From a virus: a stretch of 64,000 nucleotides of DNA. The translations under genes and the position numbers were made by a program. The notes under the pieces were generated by a model. It saw only the letters and a program-made list of their open reading frames with translations, had not been told where the DNA came from and made no database searches. The stretch is from positions 1-64,000 of the IMG/VR virus record IMGVR_UViG_3300027749_000070; one strand, given 5' to 3'. Position 1 is the stretch's first letter; each line of letters begins with the position of its first letter. Positions 1-8,023 of the stretch are shown here, one piece after another.

Positions 1-151
1 ATATTTTTTAATTATTTTTTTGTTAGATTAACTAACTAATAAAGTATATATAAAATATTTTATGGCACTATTAGTTATTTTACTAAACTTTTTTTATTTT
101 AAAAATATAAAGCTATTTTTAATATATATATTTATAATAAAATAAATTAAT

Positions 152-616
152 ATGAAATACTTAAAAGAATATGTTGACTGGGAATTACTTCTTGAAGAAG
201 CAAGACCAAAAGATGTTACTAAACAAGGTAAACCAATGACTAAAGGTGAGTGGATTAAAAAAGCCAAGGAAATATGGGGGCCAAATCGCTTTGATTATTC
301 AGAGGTAACAGGCTCAGAAGGCAAAGAACCATTTGATATGATGAAAAAAGTTCGAGTTTTATGTAACGATCATAAGAAAAAACATTTTATGGTATCACCG
401 ATACAACACATTAATAAAAATAGTCCAAAAGCAGGCTGCGAAGAGTGTGATAAAGATGAATTAAAATATGACGCACCAGGTTTTATACCAGGTGCATCAG
501 GCGAAAAAACAAAAGAAGGTGAATCACATTTTAGAAAACAATCAGCACACAGGGGAACTCCAAATAGACCTATGAGAACAAGAGGTGAATATAGCGGAAG
601 AGGTGGTAAAAGATAA
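152..616 (+). CDS. Small zinc-module protein with head-targeting-like leader
   Basis: Function not recognised; 154 residues. It starts MKYLKEYVDWELLLEE, a leader of the type shared by at least nine other genes in this window and possibly a cleavable capsid-targeting peptide (inference). Residues 36-99 resemble the small module (KAKEIWG, FDYSEV, then C71-x2-H74 and C96-x2-C99) common in phage proteins and homing endonucleases, where it probably binds zinc. The tail from residue 125 is rich in Arg and Gly and basic, so nucleic-acid contact is possible. The start is the only ATG that gives the leader. It faces the baseplate genes tail to tail across a bidirectional terminator. Confidence 0.75.
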   Translation: MKYLKEYVDWELLLEEARPKDVTKQGKPMTKGEWIKKAKEIWGPNRFDYSEVTGSEGKEPFDMMKKVRVLCNDHKKKHFMVSPIQHINKNSPKAGCEECDKDELKYDAPGFIPGASGEKTKEGESHFRKQSAHRGTPNRPMRTRGEYSGRGGKR

Positions 617-618
617 AT

Positions 619-649
619 AAAAAAAGCAACCAAATTGGTTGCTTTTTTT
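619..649. terminator. Bidirectional rho-independent terminator
   Basis: GCAACC and GGTTGC pair around an AAATT loop. They are flanked by A7 on the left and T7 on the right, so the hairpin works on both strands. It lies between the convergent genes ending at 616 (+) and 652 (-). Confidence 0.9.
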
Positions 650-651
650 AT

Positions 652-906
652 TTATCTTTTAACTTTATTCATTATATTTGAAAGTCCACTTGTATATTGT
701 CCAGTATTTATATTAGGCATGGTTTGCTTTTGTCCTTCCTCATCTTTCTTTCTAGCTTTTTCTTTCTCGTCTATAATAGAGTTTGCTTGTTTAATATTTT
801 CTTCAAACATCCAAAATGGCCATTCGTCCATAGATACTTCGTTAGTATGAAAATTTTCCTGTAATAATAACTTATTCCTGAATAAATCTTTCAAAGGCAC
901 CATCAT
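652..906 (-). CDS. Small baseplate-hub assembly-like protein
   Basis: A protein of about 84 residues if it starts at the ATG at 906 or 903. The frame stays open to 966, but that would overlap the upstream gene further. It therefore overlaps the 3' end of the gp26-like gene by about 35 nt, as expected for coupled translation. The segment MDEWPFWMFEENI followed by a charged helix (KEKARKKDEEGQ) is typical of the small tail or baseplate assembly proteins encoded beside hub genes in myophages. T4 places gene 51 next to gene 26. Equivalence to gp51 rests on context and general pattern only. Confidence 0.5.
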   Translation of the reverse strand: MMVPLKDLFRNKLLLQENFHTNEVSMDEWPFWMFEENIKQANSIIDEKEKARKKDEEGQKQTMPNINTGQYTSGLSNIMNKVKR

Positions 907-1807
907 CAACGAAAATACCTGACGCTCCGTTGGGAAATACCATTTCTGTGTGGACCTCCTTACCACACACAGTACAAACTTTTCTCAACTTTTCAACACC
1001 AAACTTCATATGAGTTACAGCGGAATTTAAAAATTGAAATGAGTCCACCGATAATGATTGGAATGTTTTTAATTGTTCTTTGATTTCTTTACTATCAATA
1101 TAATTTCTATCACCTAATAAAAATGGCATTATCTTTAAAAAAGATAAATTTGGGTCCTTCTTTTGACTTACTTCTTCTGTAATATACTCAGTAAATGATT
1201 TCTGAAGTCCTATGTTAGGCATAGTTAAATTAAACTCCTGACCATGATAATCAAATGTAAAACATCTATTATATGTATCAAAATATTTCTGCATAGTAGA
1301 ATTTAATTTAAAATAAACAAAATTAGCTGGTTTCAACTCTATTTGTATATCGCTTTTGCATTTACACTCTTTATTAACAGTTAAATACATACCTTGTTGG
1401 AACGTCAAATCTCTTATTAAGAATAACAAGTATATCCTATCTTGTTCTTTAAGATCTAAATAAGATGAAACATCACCATTAGAATATTTAACTCTAACAC
1501 ATGCCATTAACATATCATTCATTTTATCAATGATATCTGGAAAATTATTATCATCAACCATTGAATATGCTTGTATTTCTTTTACTAAAGCTGGTCTAAC
1601 TTGTATAGTAGTACCTGTTGGATAAAACATTCCACAAGGAAATAAACTACAATCAAATGCCTGATATTGCAAATCTGTAGTTCTAGAATTATCCTTTTGT
1701 TGTTTAGGAATTGTAGGTGTTTGGTCGTAAACTTTTTTGTTTTCTAATTTTTCAAGATGTTTTCTTAAATAATCCTCTTCCGAAAGAGCTTTTTGTTCTT
1801 GTTCCAT
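872..1807 (-). CDS. T4 gp26-like baseplate hub assembly protein
   Basis: A 311-residue protein. After a coiled or charged N-terminus comes FPCGMFYPTGTTIQVRPALV, which matches the (F/L)PSxGxxYP...VRP signature of the T4 baseplate protein family containing gp26, which takes part in hub assembly. The middle holds a CKC pair and the C-terminus a CTVCGK motif, so a metal site is possible. It is longer than T4 gp26 (about 208 residues) because of the N-terminal extension and the cysteine-bearing tail. It is the last large gene of a minus-strand structural block. A TATATATAA promoter-like box lies about 24 nt upstream of its start, in the loop of an 18-bp inverted repeat. Confidence 0.65.
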   Translation of the reverse strand: MEQEQKALSEEDYLRKHLEKLENKKVYDQTPTIPKQQKDNSRTTDLQYQAFDCSLFPCGMFYPTGTTIQVRPALVKEIQAYSMVDDNNFPDIIDKMNDMLMACVRVKYSNGDVSSYLDLKEQDRIYLLFLIRDLTFQQGMYLTVNKECKCKSDIQIELKPANFVYFKLNSTMQKYFDTYNRCFTFDYHGQEFNLTMPNIGLQKSFTEYITEEVSQKKDPNLSFLKIMPFLLGDRNYIDSKEIKEQLKTFQSLSVDSFQFLNSAVTHMKFGVEKLRKVCTVCGKEVHTEMVFPNGASGIFVDDGAFERFIQE

Positions 1808-1811
1808 AAAA

Positions 1812-1878
1812 AATGTAGTTATTTTTAATTATATATAAGAGATTGTCTCACTCCTATCATATTAAAAATAACTACATT
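1812..1878. repeat. 18-bp perfect inverted repeat with promoter-like box in loop
   Basis: Arms at 1812-1829 and 1861-1878 are exact reverse complements, separated by 31 nt. On the minus strand the hairpin ends in ACATTTTTT and so looks like a terminator for the fibre gene. The TTATATATAA box for the next gene is in its loop. A combined terminator and promoter is inferred. Confidence 0.7.
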
Positions 1879-1899
1879 AGTTTATTCTTTTAATAAAAA

Positions 1900-4800
1900 T
1901 TAACCCATAATTACTATACCACAACTTGATACATTAGATGATAATGTGATTGTTGCTTGTGTTAAACCACGAGTTGTATATGCGCCTAATATTTCTTCTC
2001 CTGTTGTATAATCAAATAATTGAATTATATAGAAATTAGTATTCAAATTATGTGCTATAACTTGACTTAAATTAGCTGTAAATGATTGTGTTCCAGAATA
2101 CTTATAAGGTTTCCAAGAACCAAATCCATTTACATCAGAGTTTAATATGTAACCAGCTCCTTGTGTAGTGTCTTTTAATTGAAAAGCATTACCTGTTGCT
2201 GATATAATTGATACGCTTCCAGCTATTTGCAATCTAGCTCCATTATTAGATATAGTACCAATTAATATATTGCTAGAAGTTTGATATATTACTGAACTTG
2301 TTAATGATGTTGTTGTATTGTAATATGGAATATATCCTTGTGACGCATTTATATTAGTAGTAAATGACATACTACCACCAGAATATGTTAATCCATATCC
2401 AGCAATATTAGGATTTATAGCTAATCCAGACATACTTACACTTAAACCACTATTCGCTTGTAAATTAACAGAGAAAGTATAACCAGATATAGTCATACCC
2501 AATCCAACTGGCATATACCATGAAGTATTACCATTTGAATCCGAAACTAAATATCTACCGGCAGCTTGTGCTGAATCAACAATTTTTAGATTACCATAGA
2601 AAGATGCACTACCAGAAACTACTAATTTTGAGCCATCACTTGATGCTGTTCCAATAATAGTATTGCCATTTTTGTCTACATTAAATTGAGATACTCCACT
2701 TTTTTGCAAATCTAAAAATAAAGATGCTGTTGCAGAATTAGTATCTGTGATATTCATCTTAATTGCGGTTGGAGTACCACTTGTATTCCAAGTTTGTGTT
2801 ATACTATAAGCAGAAGTTGAAAGAGATCCTAATAATTGTGCAACAGATTGAGTTATTGCACCATTTTTATCAATAGACCATCTAAATATAGATGATCCAC
2901 CATTTGAACCGTCTCTCCACTGTAAACTACCCACTTCATCAAGAACTAGTTGCGCATCATATGGGCTAGCGACGAGATTTGTAATTCCCAATCCCTTAGC
3001 ACCAATTGGTGCTATATTAGTATATCCAATACCCGCTTTAACAACACTATTTATGTAGAAATCTAAATTAGGATTACCACCAGATGCTGCATTTAGTCCT
3101 ATACCATTTGCACCATTAGTTGTGTTGGTAATTATTAAACCATTATTATTTAATGATGAATATCCTGAATTGGCATTAGAATATACTATTGGTACATTTA
3201 ATGTCATTGATGATGTTGCAAATAAAATTATATTATTGCCACCAGCAATAACTTGCATATTACGATTATCAGTTGTGCCTAATGTTGCTGTCGCACCAAA
3301 TGAATTACCACCTTGTGCAAAAAATGAACTACCCAATAAAGTTGAAGATGTCCAAGATGCTATACCATATTGGTCCGAAACTAATAATCTATTTGCAGCC
3401 TGTGTGCCATCAATAATTTTTAATTTACCATAAATAGATACGCTACCAGCTATTTGTAATCTTGACCCATCATTAGATGTTGTCGCAACTAATATATTAC
3501 TAGAAGTTTGATATATTACTGAACTTGTTAAAGATGTTACTGTATTGTAATATGGAATATATCCTTGTGAAGCATTTATATTAGTAGTAAATGACATACT
3601 ACCACCCGAATATGTTAATCCATATCCAGCTATATTTGGATTGACAGCCAACCCAGACATACTTACAGTTAAACCACTATTTGTTTGTAAATTAACAGAA
3701 AAAGTATAGCCAGATATAGTCATACCCAATCCAACTGGCATATACCATGAAGTATTACCATTTGAATCCGAAACTAAATATCTACCGGCAGCTTGTGTTG
3801 AATCAACAATTTTTAGATTACCATAAAAAGATGCACTACCAGAAACTACTAATTTTGAACCAGTTTCGGAAGTTGTTCCCATCAATATGTTACCAGTAGA
3901 AGGAGAATATATCCTTAAATTACCAAAACCATCTGATATAAATAATGTGTTTAAAGAATTATTCAAAGATGCATAAGCACCAGTTGTATCAAATCCACCT
4001 ATTATTACGCTATAACTTCCCAAAAAGTTTACACCAGCAGCATAACCCAAAAGTATATTATTAGAACCAGAAGAATTTACTCCACTATTATAACCAATTA
4101 TTATATTACCAGAACCAGAAGAATTTCCACCACTATTATAACCAATTACTACATTATATCCACCCGCATATCCAGCATAAGTTCCAATATATACACCAGC
4201 ATCACTAACACCAAATGCTGCTCTATATCCAATTGCTACATTATTAGGTGAATTGGAATTACTTAAAACATAATTACCAATTCCAATATTTTGTTTAGCT
4301 CCTGAAATACTATTAGATGCGCTAAATCCAATTGCTATATTATCAGTAGACTGATTGGAAACTAGTGCATTATCACCAATAGCTATATTATAGTTACCTG
4401 GAGTTGCTTGTGATAAAGCTCTATTACCAAATAATATGTTATTACCCAATCCTCTACCTATATTAATACTATTTATTATACCGTCATTAGTAAAACTAAA
4501 TGAACCAGCAACATATAGCTTTGAACCTACATTAGACGATGTTCCTATTAAAACATTATTAGATACTTGATATATAACAGAACTTGTTAATGATGTTGAT
4601 GTGTTAAAATATGGGAAAGAATTAGTAACACCATTAGAAACTAAGCCAGTTGAAGCTAATGAACCATTAGATAGAGTTAAACCAGAACCAATTTGTATTA
4701 TTACTGATGTTCCACTAAAAGTTAAACCACTATTTATACCAAGATTTACAGAGTAAGTATTTCCACTATATGTTAACCCAGAACCAGTATTTATGCCAAA

Positions 4801-5907
4801 ATTACCGGTTACACTCAAAGTACCACCAGAGAAGGATAATCCATAACCAATTGAATTTGGATTAATAGATAATCCATCTGTGCTTAAAGTTAAACCAGAA
4901 TTATTTGCTAATAGAATAGAATAAATAAAATTACTTTGTGTTAATCCAGAGTTATTTGAAATCGCAAGAGATACGGTACCCGTAAACACCGGTGTTTGCC
5001 AAGATGCAACACCATTAGCATCAGATGTTAAATATTTACCATTTCCTTGTGACCCATCTACATATCTAAACGAAGGTTGTGTTCCAAAGACATGAAGCTT
5101 ATGTGTTGGACTTGCTGTTCCAATACCAACTAACCCAAATGGAATAATAACAGAGGAAGTTGCATTGGACGACCCAGTTGCATTAACTCTAACTACATTT
5201 AAAATATTTACAGTATTTCCACTTACGGAACTTTGCGTACCACTTAAATATATAACATTATTGTCGGGGTCAAGAATGCCAAAATTAGGAGCATATATAT
5301 CAAGAAATCTATTAACGCCGCCTCTTGCCGTAATTTCTATGTTAGGAAATGAGTTAGAATTAAGGTATATACTAGACGCATCAATAGCCCCATTTACGAA
5401 TAAAGCAGGAGTATTAAAACTATTAGAAGCGGTAAATAAACTTATAAATGTCCCACCATCATAAATATTAGAATTAGTTATAGAATTAACATCATTAAAC
5501 TTAGGAATATACCCAGCAGTACCATTTATACCCTGACTAGAATATGGAATCCATATAGGAATACCTGAACTATTTACTGATAATATGTAACTTGCCGTTG
5601 CTGGTCCAAGTTGGCTAAAAACAGATGATGTCAAATATCCAACTTTTAACACACCATTAGCGAAAGTTAAACCATAATTATCTATATTAACAGATAAATT
5701 ATAATTATACAAACCAGAAGCAGTACTTGCGGTTAAGCCATTTCCTATATTATAAGATAGCGATTGTATTCTTTCAATACCGTCACTATTCATAGAGTAC
5801 CAATTACCATCTGTTTTAGGGTAAATTATAGAAGTATTACTACTTGGTGTTGCAACAATAGAAACTTGCTGCCATTCTTGTATATTATATATTTTATTAA
5901 CGCTCAT
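1900..5907 (-). CDS. Giant tail fibre with YadA-like repeats
   Basis: A 1335-residue low-complexity fibre rich in Ser, Asn, Gly and Tyr. Repeated SGLTFS, SGYTFSVNL and LVSDSNGNTSW segments suggest beta-structured shaft modules. Residues about 500-635 carry tandem (N)IAIGxxA / NVVIGYNSG units like the head repeats of YadA and other trimeric adhesins. A roughly 140-residue module recurs (DNA repeats at 2210-2637 and 3437-3864). The C-terminus (AHNLNTNFYIIQLFDYTT to GIVIMG) is a compact distal domain, distantly echoed at the end of the next gene upstream. Host binding is inferred from architecture. No chaperone or peptidase tail is visible. The start ATG is 4 nt from the upstream gene's stop. 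Confidence 0.85.
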   Translation of the reverse strand: MSVNKIYNIQEWQQVSIVATPSSNTSIIYPKTDGNWYSMNSDGIERIQSLSYNIGNGLTASTASGLYNYNLSVNIDNYGLTFANGVLKVGYLTSSVFSQLGPATASYILSVNSSGIPIWIPYSSQGINGTAGYIPKFNDVNSITNSNIYDGGTFISLFTASNSFNTPALFVNGAIDASSIYLNSNSFPNIEITARGGVNRFLDIYAPNFGILDPDNNVIYLSGTQSSVSGNTVNILNVVRVNATGSSNATSSVIIPFGLVGIGTASPTHKLHVFGTQPSFRYVDGSQGNGKYLTSDANGVASWQTPVFTGTVSLAISNNSGLTQSNFIYSILLANNSGLTLSTDGLSINPNSIGYGLSFSGGTLSVTGNFGINTGSGLTYSGNTYSVNLGINSGLTFSGTSVIIQIGSGLTLSNGSLASTGLVSNGVTNSFPYFNTSTSLTSSVIYQVSNNVLIGTSSNVGSKLYVAGSFSFTNDGIINSINIGRGLGNNILFGNRALSQATPGNYNIAIGDNALVSNQSTDNIAIGFSASNSISGAKQNIGIGNYVLSNSNSPNNVAIGYRAAFGVSDAGVYIGTYAGYAGGYNVVIGYNSGGNSSGSGNIIIGYNSGVNSSGSNNILLGYAAGVNFLGSYSVIIGGFDTTGAYASLNNSLNTLFISDGFGNLRIYSPSTGNILMGTTSETGSKLVVSGSASFYGNLKIVDSTQAAGRYLVSDSNGNTSWYMPVGLGMTISGYTFSVNLQTNSGLTVSMSGLAVNPNIAGYGLTYSGGSMSFTTNINASQGYIPYYNTVTSLTSSVIYQTSSNILVATTSNDGSRLQIAGSVSIYGKLKIIDGTQAANRLLVSDQYGIASWTSSTLLGSSFFAQGGNSFGATATLGTTDNRNMQVIAGGNNIILFATSSMTLNVPIVYSNANSGYSSLNNNGLIITNTTNGANGIGLNAASGGNPNLDFYINSVVKAGIGYTNIAPIGAKGLGITNLVASPYDAQLVLDEVGSLQWRDGSNGGSSIFRWSIDKNGAITQSVAQLLGSLSTSAYSITQTWNTSGTPTAIKMNITDTNSATASLFLDLQKSGVSQFNVDKNGNTIIGTASSDGSKLVVSGSASFYGNLKIVDSAQAAGRYLVSDSNGNTSWYMPVGLGMTISGYTFSVNLQANSGLSVSMSGLAINPNIAGYGLTYSGGSMSFTTNINASQGYIPYYNTTTSLTSSVIYQTSSNILIGTISNNGARLQIAGSVSIISATGNAFQLKDTTQGAGYILNSDVNGFGSWKPYKYSGTQSFTANLSQVIAHNLNTNFYIIQLFDYTTGEEILGAYTTRGLTQATITLSSNVSSCGIVIMG
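2210..2637. repeat. Fibre-module repeat, copy A
   Basis: This stretch matches 3437-3864 at most positions with an offset of 1227 nt (409 codons, in frame). It encodes the segment from the VVSGSASFYGNLKI region through QTSSNIL and SxxGxxLQIAG. It is an internal duplication within the giant fibre and a likely substrate for recombination that lengthens or shortens the fibre. Confidence 0.8.
3437..3864. repeat. Fibre-module repeat, copy B
   Basis: Second copy of the 428-bp module described at 2210-2637, same orientation. Differences are scattered substitutions, many of them synonymous, so the duplication is not fresh or is kept in check by gene conversion. Confidence 0.8.
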
Positions 5908-5911
5908 TTTA

Positions 5912-6643
5912 TTATCCTATTATATTTATTCTACCATTTGTTATATCACCATCAGTAGTTAGTATAACTGAATTAACATCATTTATTTGAATATTGGCTG
6001 TTATAAAGTTATTACTTACTCTTACTGAGTAAACTATATCTGTTGTGTTTAAACTATGTGTTATAGTCATCGGAATATTAGATGAGCTAGAAAAACTTGC
6101 TGAGTATTTAACATTTGCAGGTGTAGTATTAAAGTTTGGATCTGGTCCAGCTAAATCAGTAATTCTACTAAAATCTGTTAAATAAGTAAGTGTGCCGCTA
6201 CCAGAATAAGTTCCGGAACCAGTGAAAGTCAAGGTACCATTTATTATTATAACTCTACCCGCATTATCTAATGAACCACTTGCACCAATTGTTAATCCAC
6301 CATATACTAAATATTGATAATTAGTTGGTATACTAACTGTACCGTTAGTTATTAAATATTGAGTTCTAGTTACATTACCAGCTGATGGATTTGTTATAAA
6401 ATCTGTCCAATCAGATGATGAACCAACCCAAGGTCCAGGTAGTAGTTTATAATAACTACCATTTACACCAACAACCATACCAGTTCTTCTTCTATCATTT
6501 GGTATAGCGTCACGTTCGGTAGTGGAACTCACATTTCTTAAACCATCAATACCAAATAAAGGGTCAATAACAGGATATGTATCCTGCGTATCTGTTGGAG
6601 CTAGAAATCCCGTAACTGGTATTGATCCTGTATATCCTGCCAT
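5912..6643 (-). CDS. Short tail fibre / fibre adaptor protein
   Basis: A 243-residue structural protein. The N-terminus (MAGYTGSIPVTGFLAPTDTQDTYPVIDP... GLRNVSSTTERDAIPNDRRRTGMVV) is of the kind found at the virion-proximal end of phage fibres and neck or whisker-like proteins. The middle has GxLxF(T/S)GSGTYSGSGTL beta-repeat character. The C-terminal 65 residues (MTITHSLNT... GRINIIG) resemble the distal domain of the giant fibre encoded downstream. An adaptor or side-fibre role is inferred from this and from the neighbours. The spacing to the downstream gene is only 4 nt. Confidence 0.7.
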   Translation of the reverse strand: MAGYTGSIPVTGFLAPTDTQDTYPVIDPLFGIDGLRNVSSTTERDAIPNDRRRTGMVVGVNGSYYKLLPGPWVGSSSDWTDFITNPSAGNVTRTQYLITNGTVSIPTNYQYLVYGGLTIGASGSLDNAGRVIIINGTLTFTGSGTYSGSGTLTYLTDFSRITDLAGPDPNFNTTPANVKYSASFSSSSNIPMTITHSLNTTDIVYSVRVSNNFITANIQINDVNSVILTTDGDITNGRINIIG

Positions 6644-6658
6644 TTTTTATTTTTATTT

Positions 6659-7987
6659 TTATGAAATAATTACATTTGACATTGTTGCCGCCATCATGTA
6701 TTTAGTTCTATATATTTTATAATTTGTTGCAACACTATAAACATTAGAGTAATTAACTAATTTATAATTAAAATTGTTTGCACTAAAAGTATATCCATCT
6801 GTTGTATCAGCCATTACAATAGGCATATTATTCCATGCTATATTACTTATTGTTCCAAAACTATCTGGAACAATAATATATTTATATGTAGAATATGTAC
6901 CACCAGGTAAAATATAAGTTCCATATGGTGTTCCAGTTAAACTTTTTTGAAAAGAATTAAATGAATTAGTCAACCCAGATTGAGTTGATGAACCATAATA
7001 TACAGCATAGTTCCAATTAATACCAAATTGTGAAGTTATTCTTATACCACTTGTAGCTAAAACTGATAAACTATATGTTAAAGTAACCGGTACACTATAC
7101 TGCAAAGTCGGAAATGTATTACTAATAGGACCAGCGTTATTAGTTGGACCGTAAATAGCAGTTCCAGCGGTTCCATATATATAAGCACTATTTGAAGTAA
7201 GACTAGATGTGTTAGAAATAACCCAACTCATAGTATATGTTCCAGAAGGTTGTGCATATCCAACTTCATAAGAAGAAACATTTTGTATAGTAAAAGATGT
7301 TATACTAGGTTGCAAAGAAGGATATAACATCATATCAAATATACTATTAGCTGATACATTAGTAAATGTATCATTAGATTTTAATCCACCAACTGTATTT
7401 TCTGATGAAAATGTATTTGAATAAGGCGTATTTGGTTGGGACTTCAATGTCTGTCCAATATAAACATATACAGAAGCAGTCAAAGGAGCGGTATATGTTG
7501 TAATATCTTGATAAAAAATACCTGAATTATATTGCAAATACCATGTTCTAGCATCGGATGACGGTATAACTCCCACTCCAGGCACACTCACTTGTGGAAA
7601 ATACCCAGAATTATATATATCTGGTATTATATTTCTAACAACAGTTCCCGCTGAAATACTAGCTAAACTACCTTGACCATAAACAAATGCATTACCGGTG
7701 CTCAAATCTGTACCACTTGGTGGCGTACCTGTCCATAATAAAGCAAATGCGTGTCCGTTACTAGCTACAATACTACTCATACTAGCTACAATTTTAACTG
7801 CAATACCACTACTTACAGCGGTACTAGGTGATGGCGGAATCGTATTTAACCATATATTATCAGATGTTACATTAAATGAAGATTGATAACTCTCCGCATA
7901 CCAATCACTAGTAGTAGCACCTAATGCTCTACCAACAAGGTTTTTAAATGCAATATTAGTTAGTGTAAGTGGAGTTAATGACGGCAT
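6659..7987 (-). CDS. Tail fibre / structural protein
   Basis: A 442-residue Ser/Thr/Tyr-rich virion protein with no enzyme motif. Around residues 200-235 it has VGGLKSNDTFTN...SIFDMMLYPSLQPSITSF. The same signature (GG(L/I)..G..F......(I/M)FD..L(Y/H)P...P.I..(F/L)) occurs in the 334-residue protein at 10795-11799. It therefore carries a recurrent phage fibre domain followed by immunoglobulin-like beta strands. The likely role is structural, in a fibre or the baseplate periphery. A TTAATATATA box lies 22 nt upstream of its start. Confidence 0.65.
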   Translation of the reverse strand: MPSLTPLTLTNIAFKNLVGRALGATTSDWYAESYQSSFNVTSDNIWLNTIPPSPSTAVSSGIAVKIVASMSSIVASNGHAFALLWTGTPPSGTDLSTGNAFVYGQGSLASISAGTVVRNIIPDIYNSGYFPQVSVPGVGVIPSSDARTWYLQYNSGIFYQDITTYTAPLTASVYVYIGQTLKSQPNTPYSNTFSSENTVGGLKSNDTFTNVSANSIFDMMLYPSLQPSITSFTIQNVSSYEVGYAQPSGTYTMSWVISNTSSLTSNSAYIYGTAGTAIYGPTNNAGPISNTFPTLQYSVPVTLTYSLSVLATSGIRITSQFGINWNYAVYYGSSTQSGLTNSFNSFQKSLTGTPYGTYILPGGTYSTYKYIIVPDSFGTISNIAWNNMPIVMADTTDGYTFSANNFNYKLVNYSNVYSVATNYKIYRTKYMMAATMSNVIIS

Positions 7988-7990
7988 TAT

Positions 7991-8023
7991 AAAATTAATA
8001 TATTTATGTTATATATTAATTTT
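7991..8023. promoter_or_regulatory. Inverted repeat carrying late-promoter box
   Basis: Thirteen-base arms at 7991-8003 and 8011-8023 are exact inverted repeats around a 7-nt centre. The minus strand contains the decamer TTAATATATA (8010-8019) ending 22 nt before the ATG of the gene at 7987. It overlaps the stop of the upstream gene. Confidence 0.6.

Noticed and set aside
1-151. A gene or RNA at the left edge
   Set aside because: Only AT-rich sequence with a TATATAT stretch before the first ATG; no frame or tRNA-like structure was seen.
1900-5907. CRISPR-like appearance of regular repeats
   Set aside because: The repeats are in-frame protein modules with imperfect identity and no spacer pattern.
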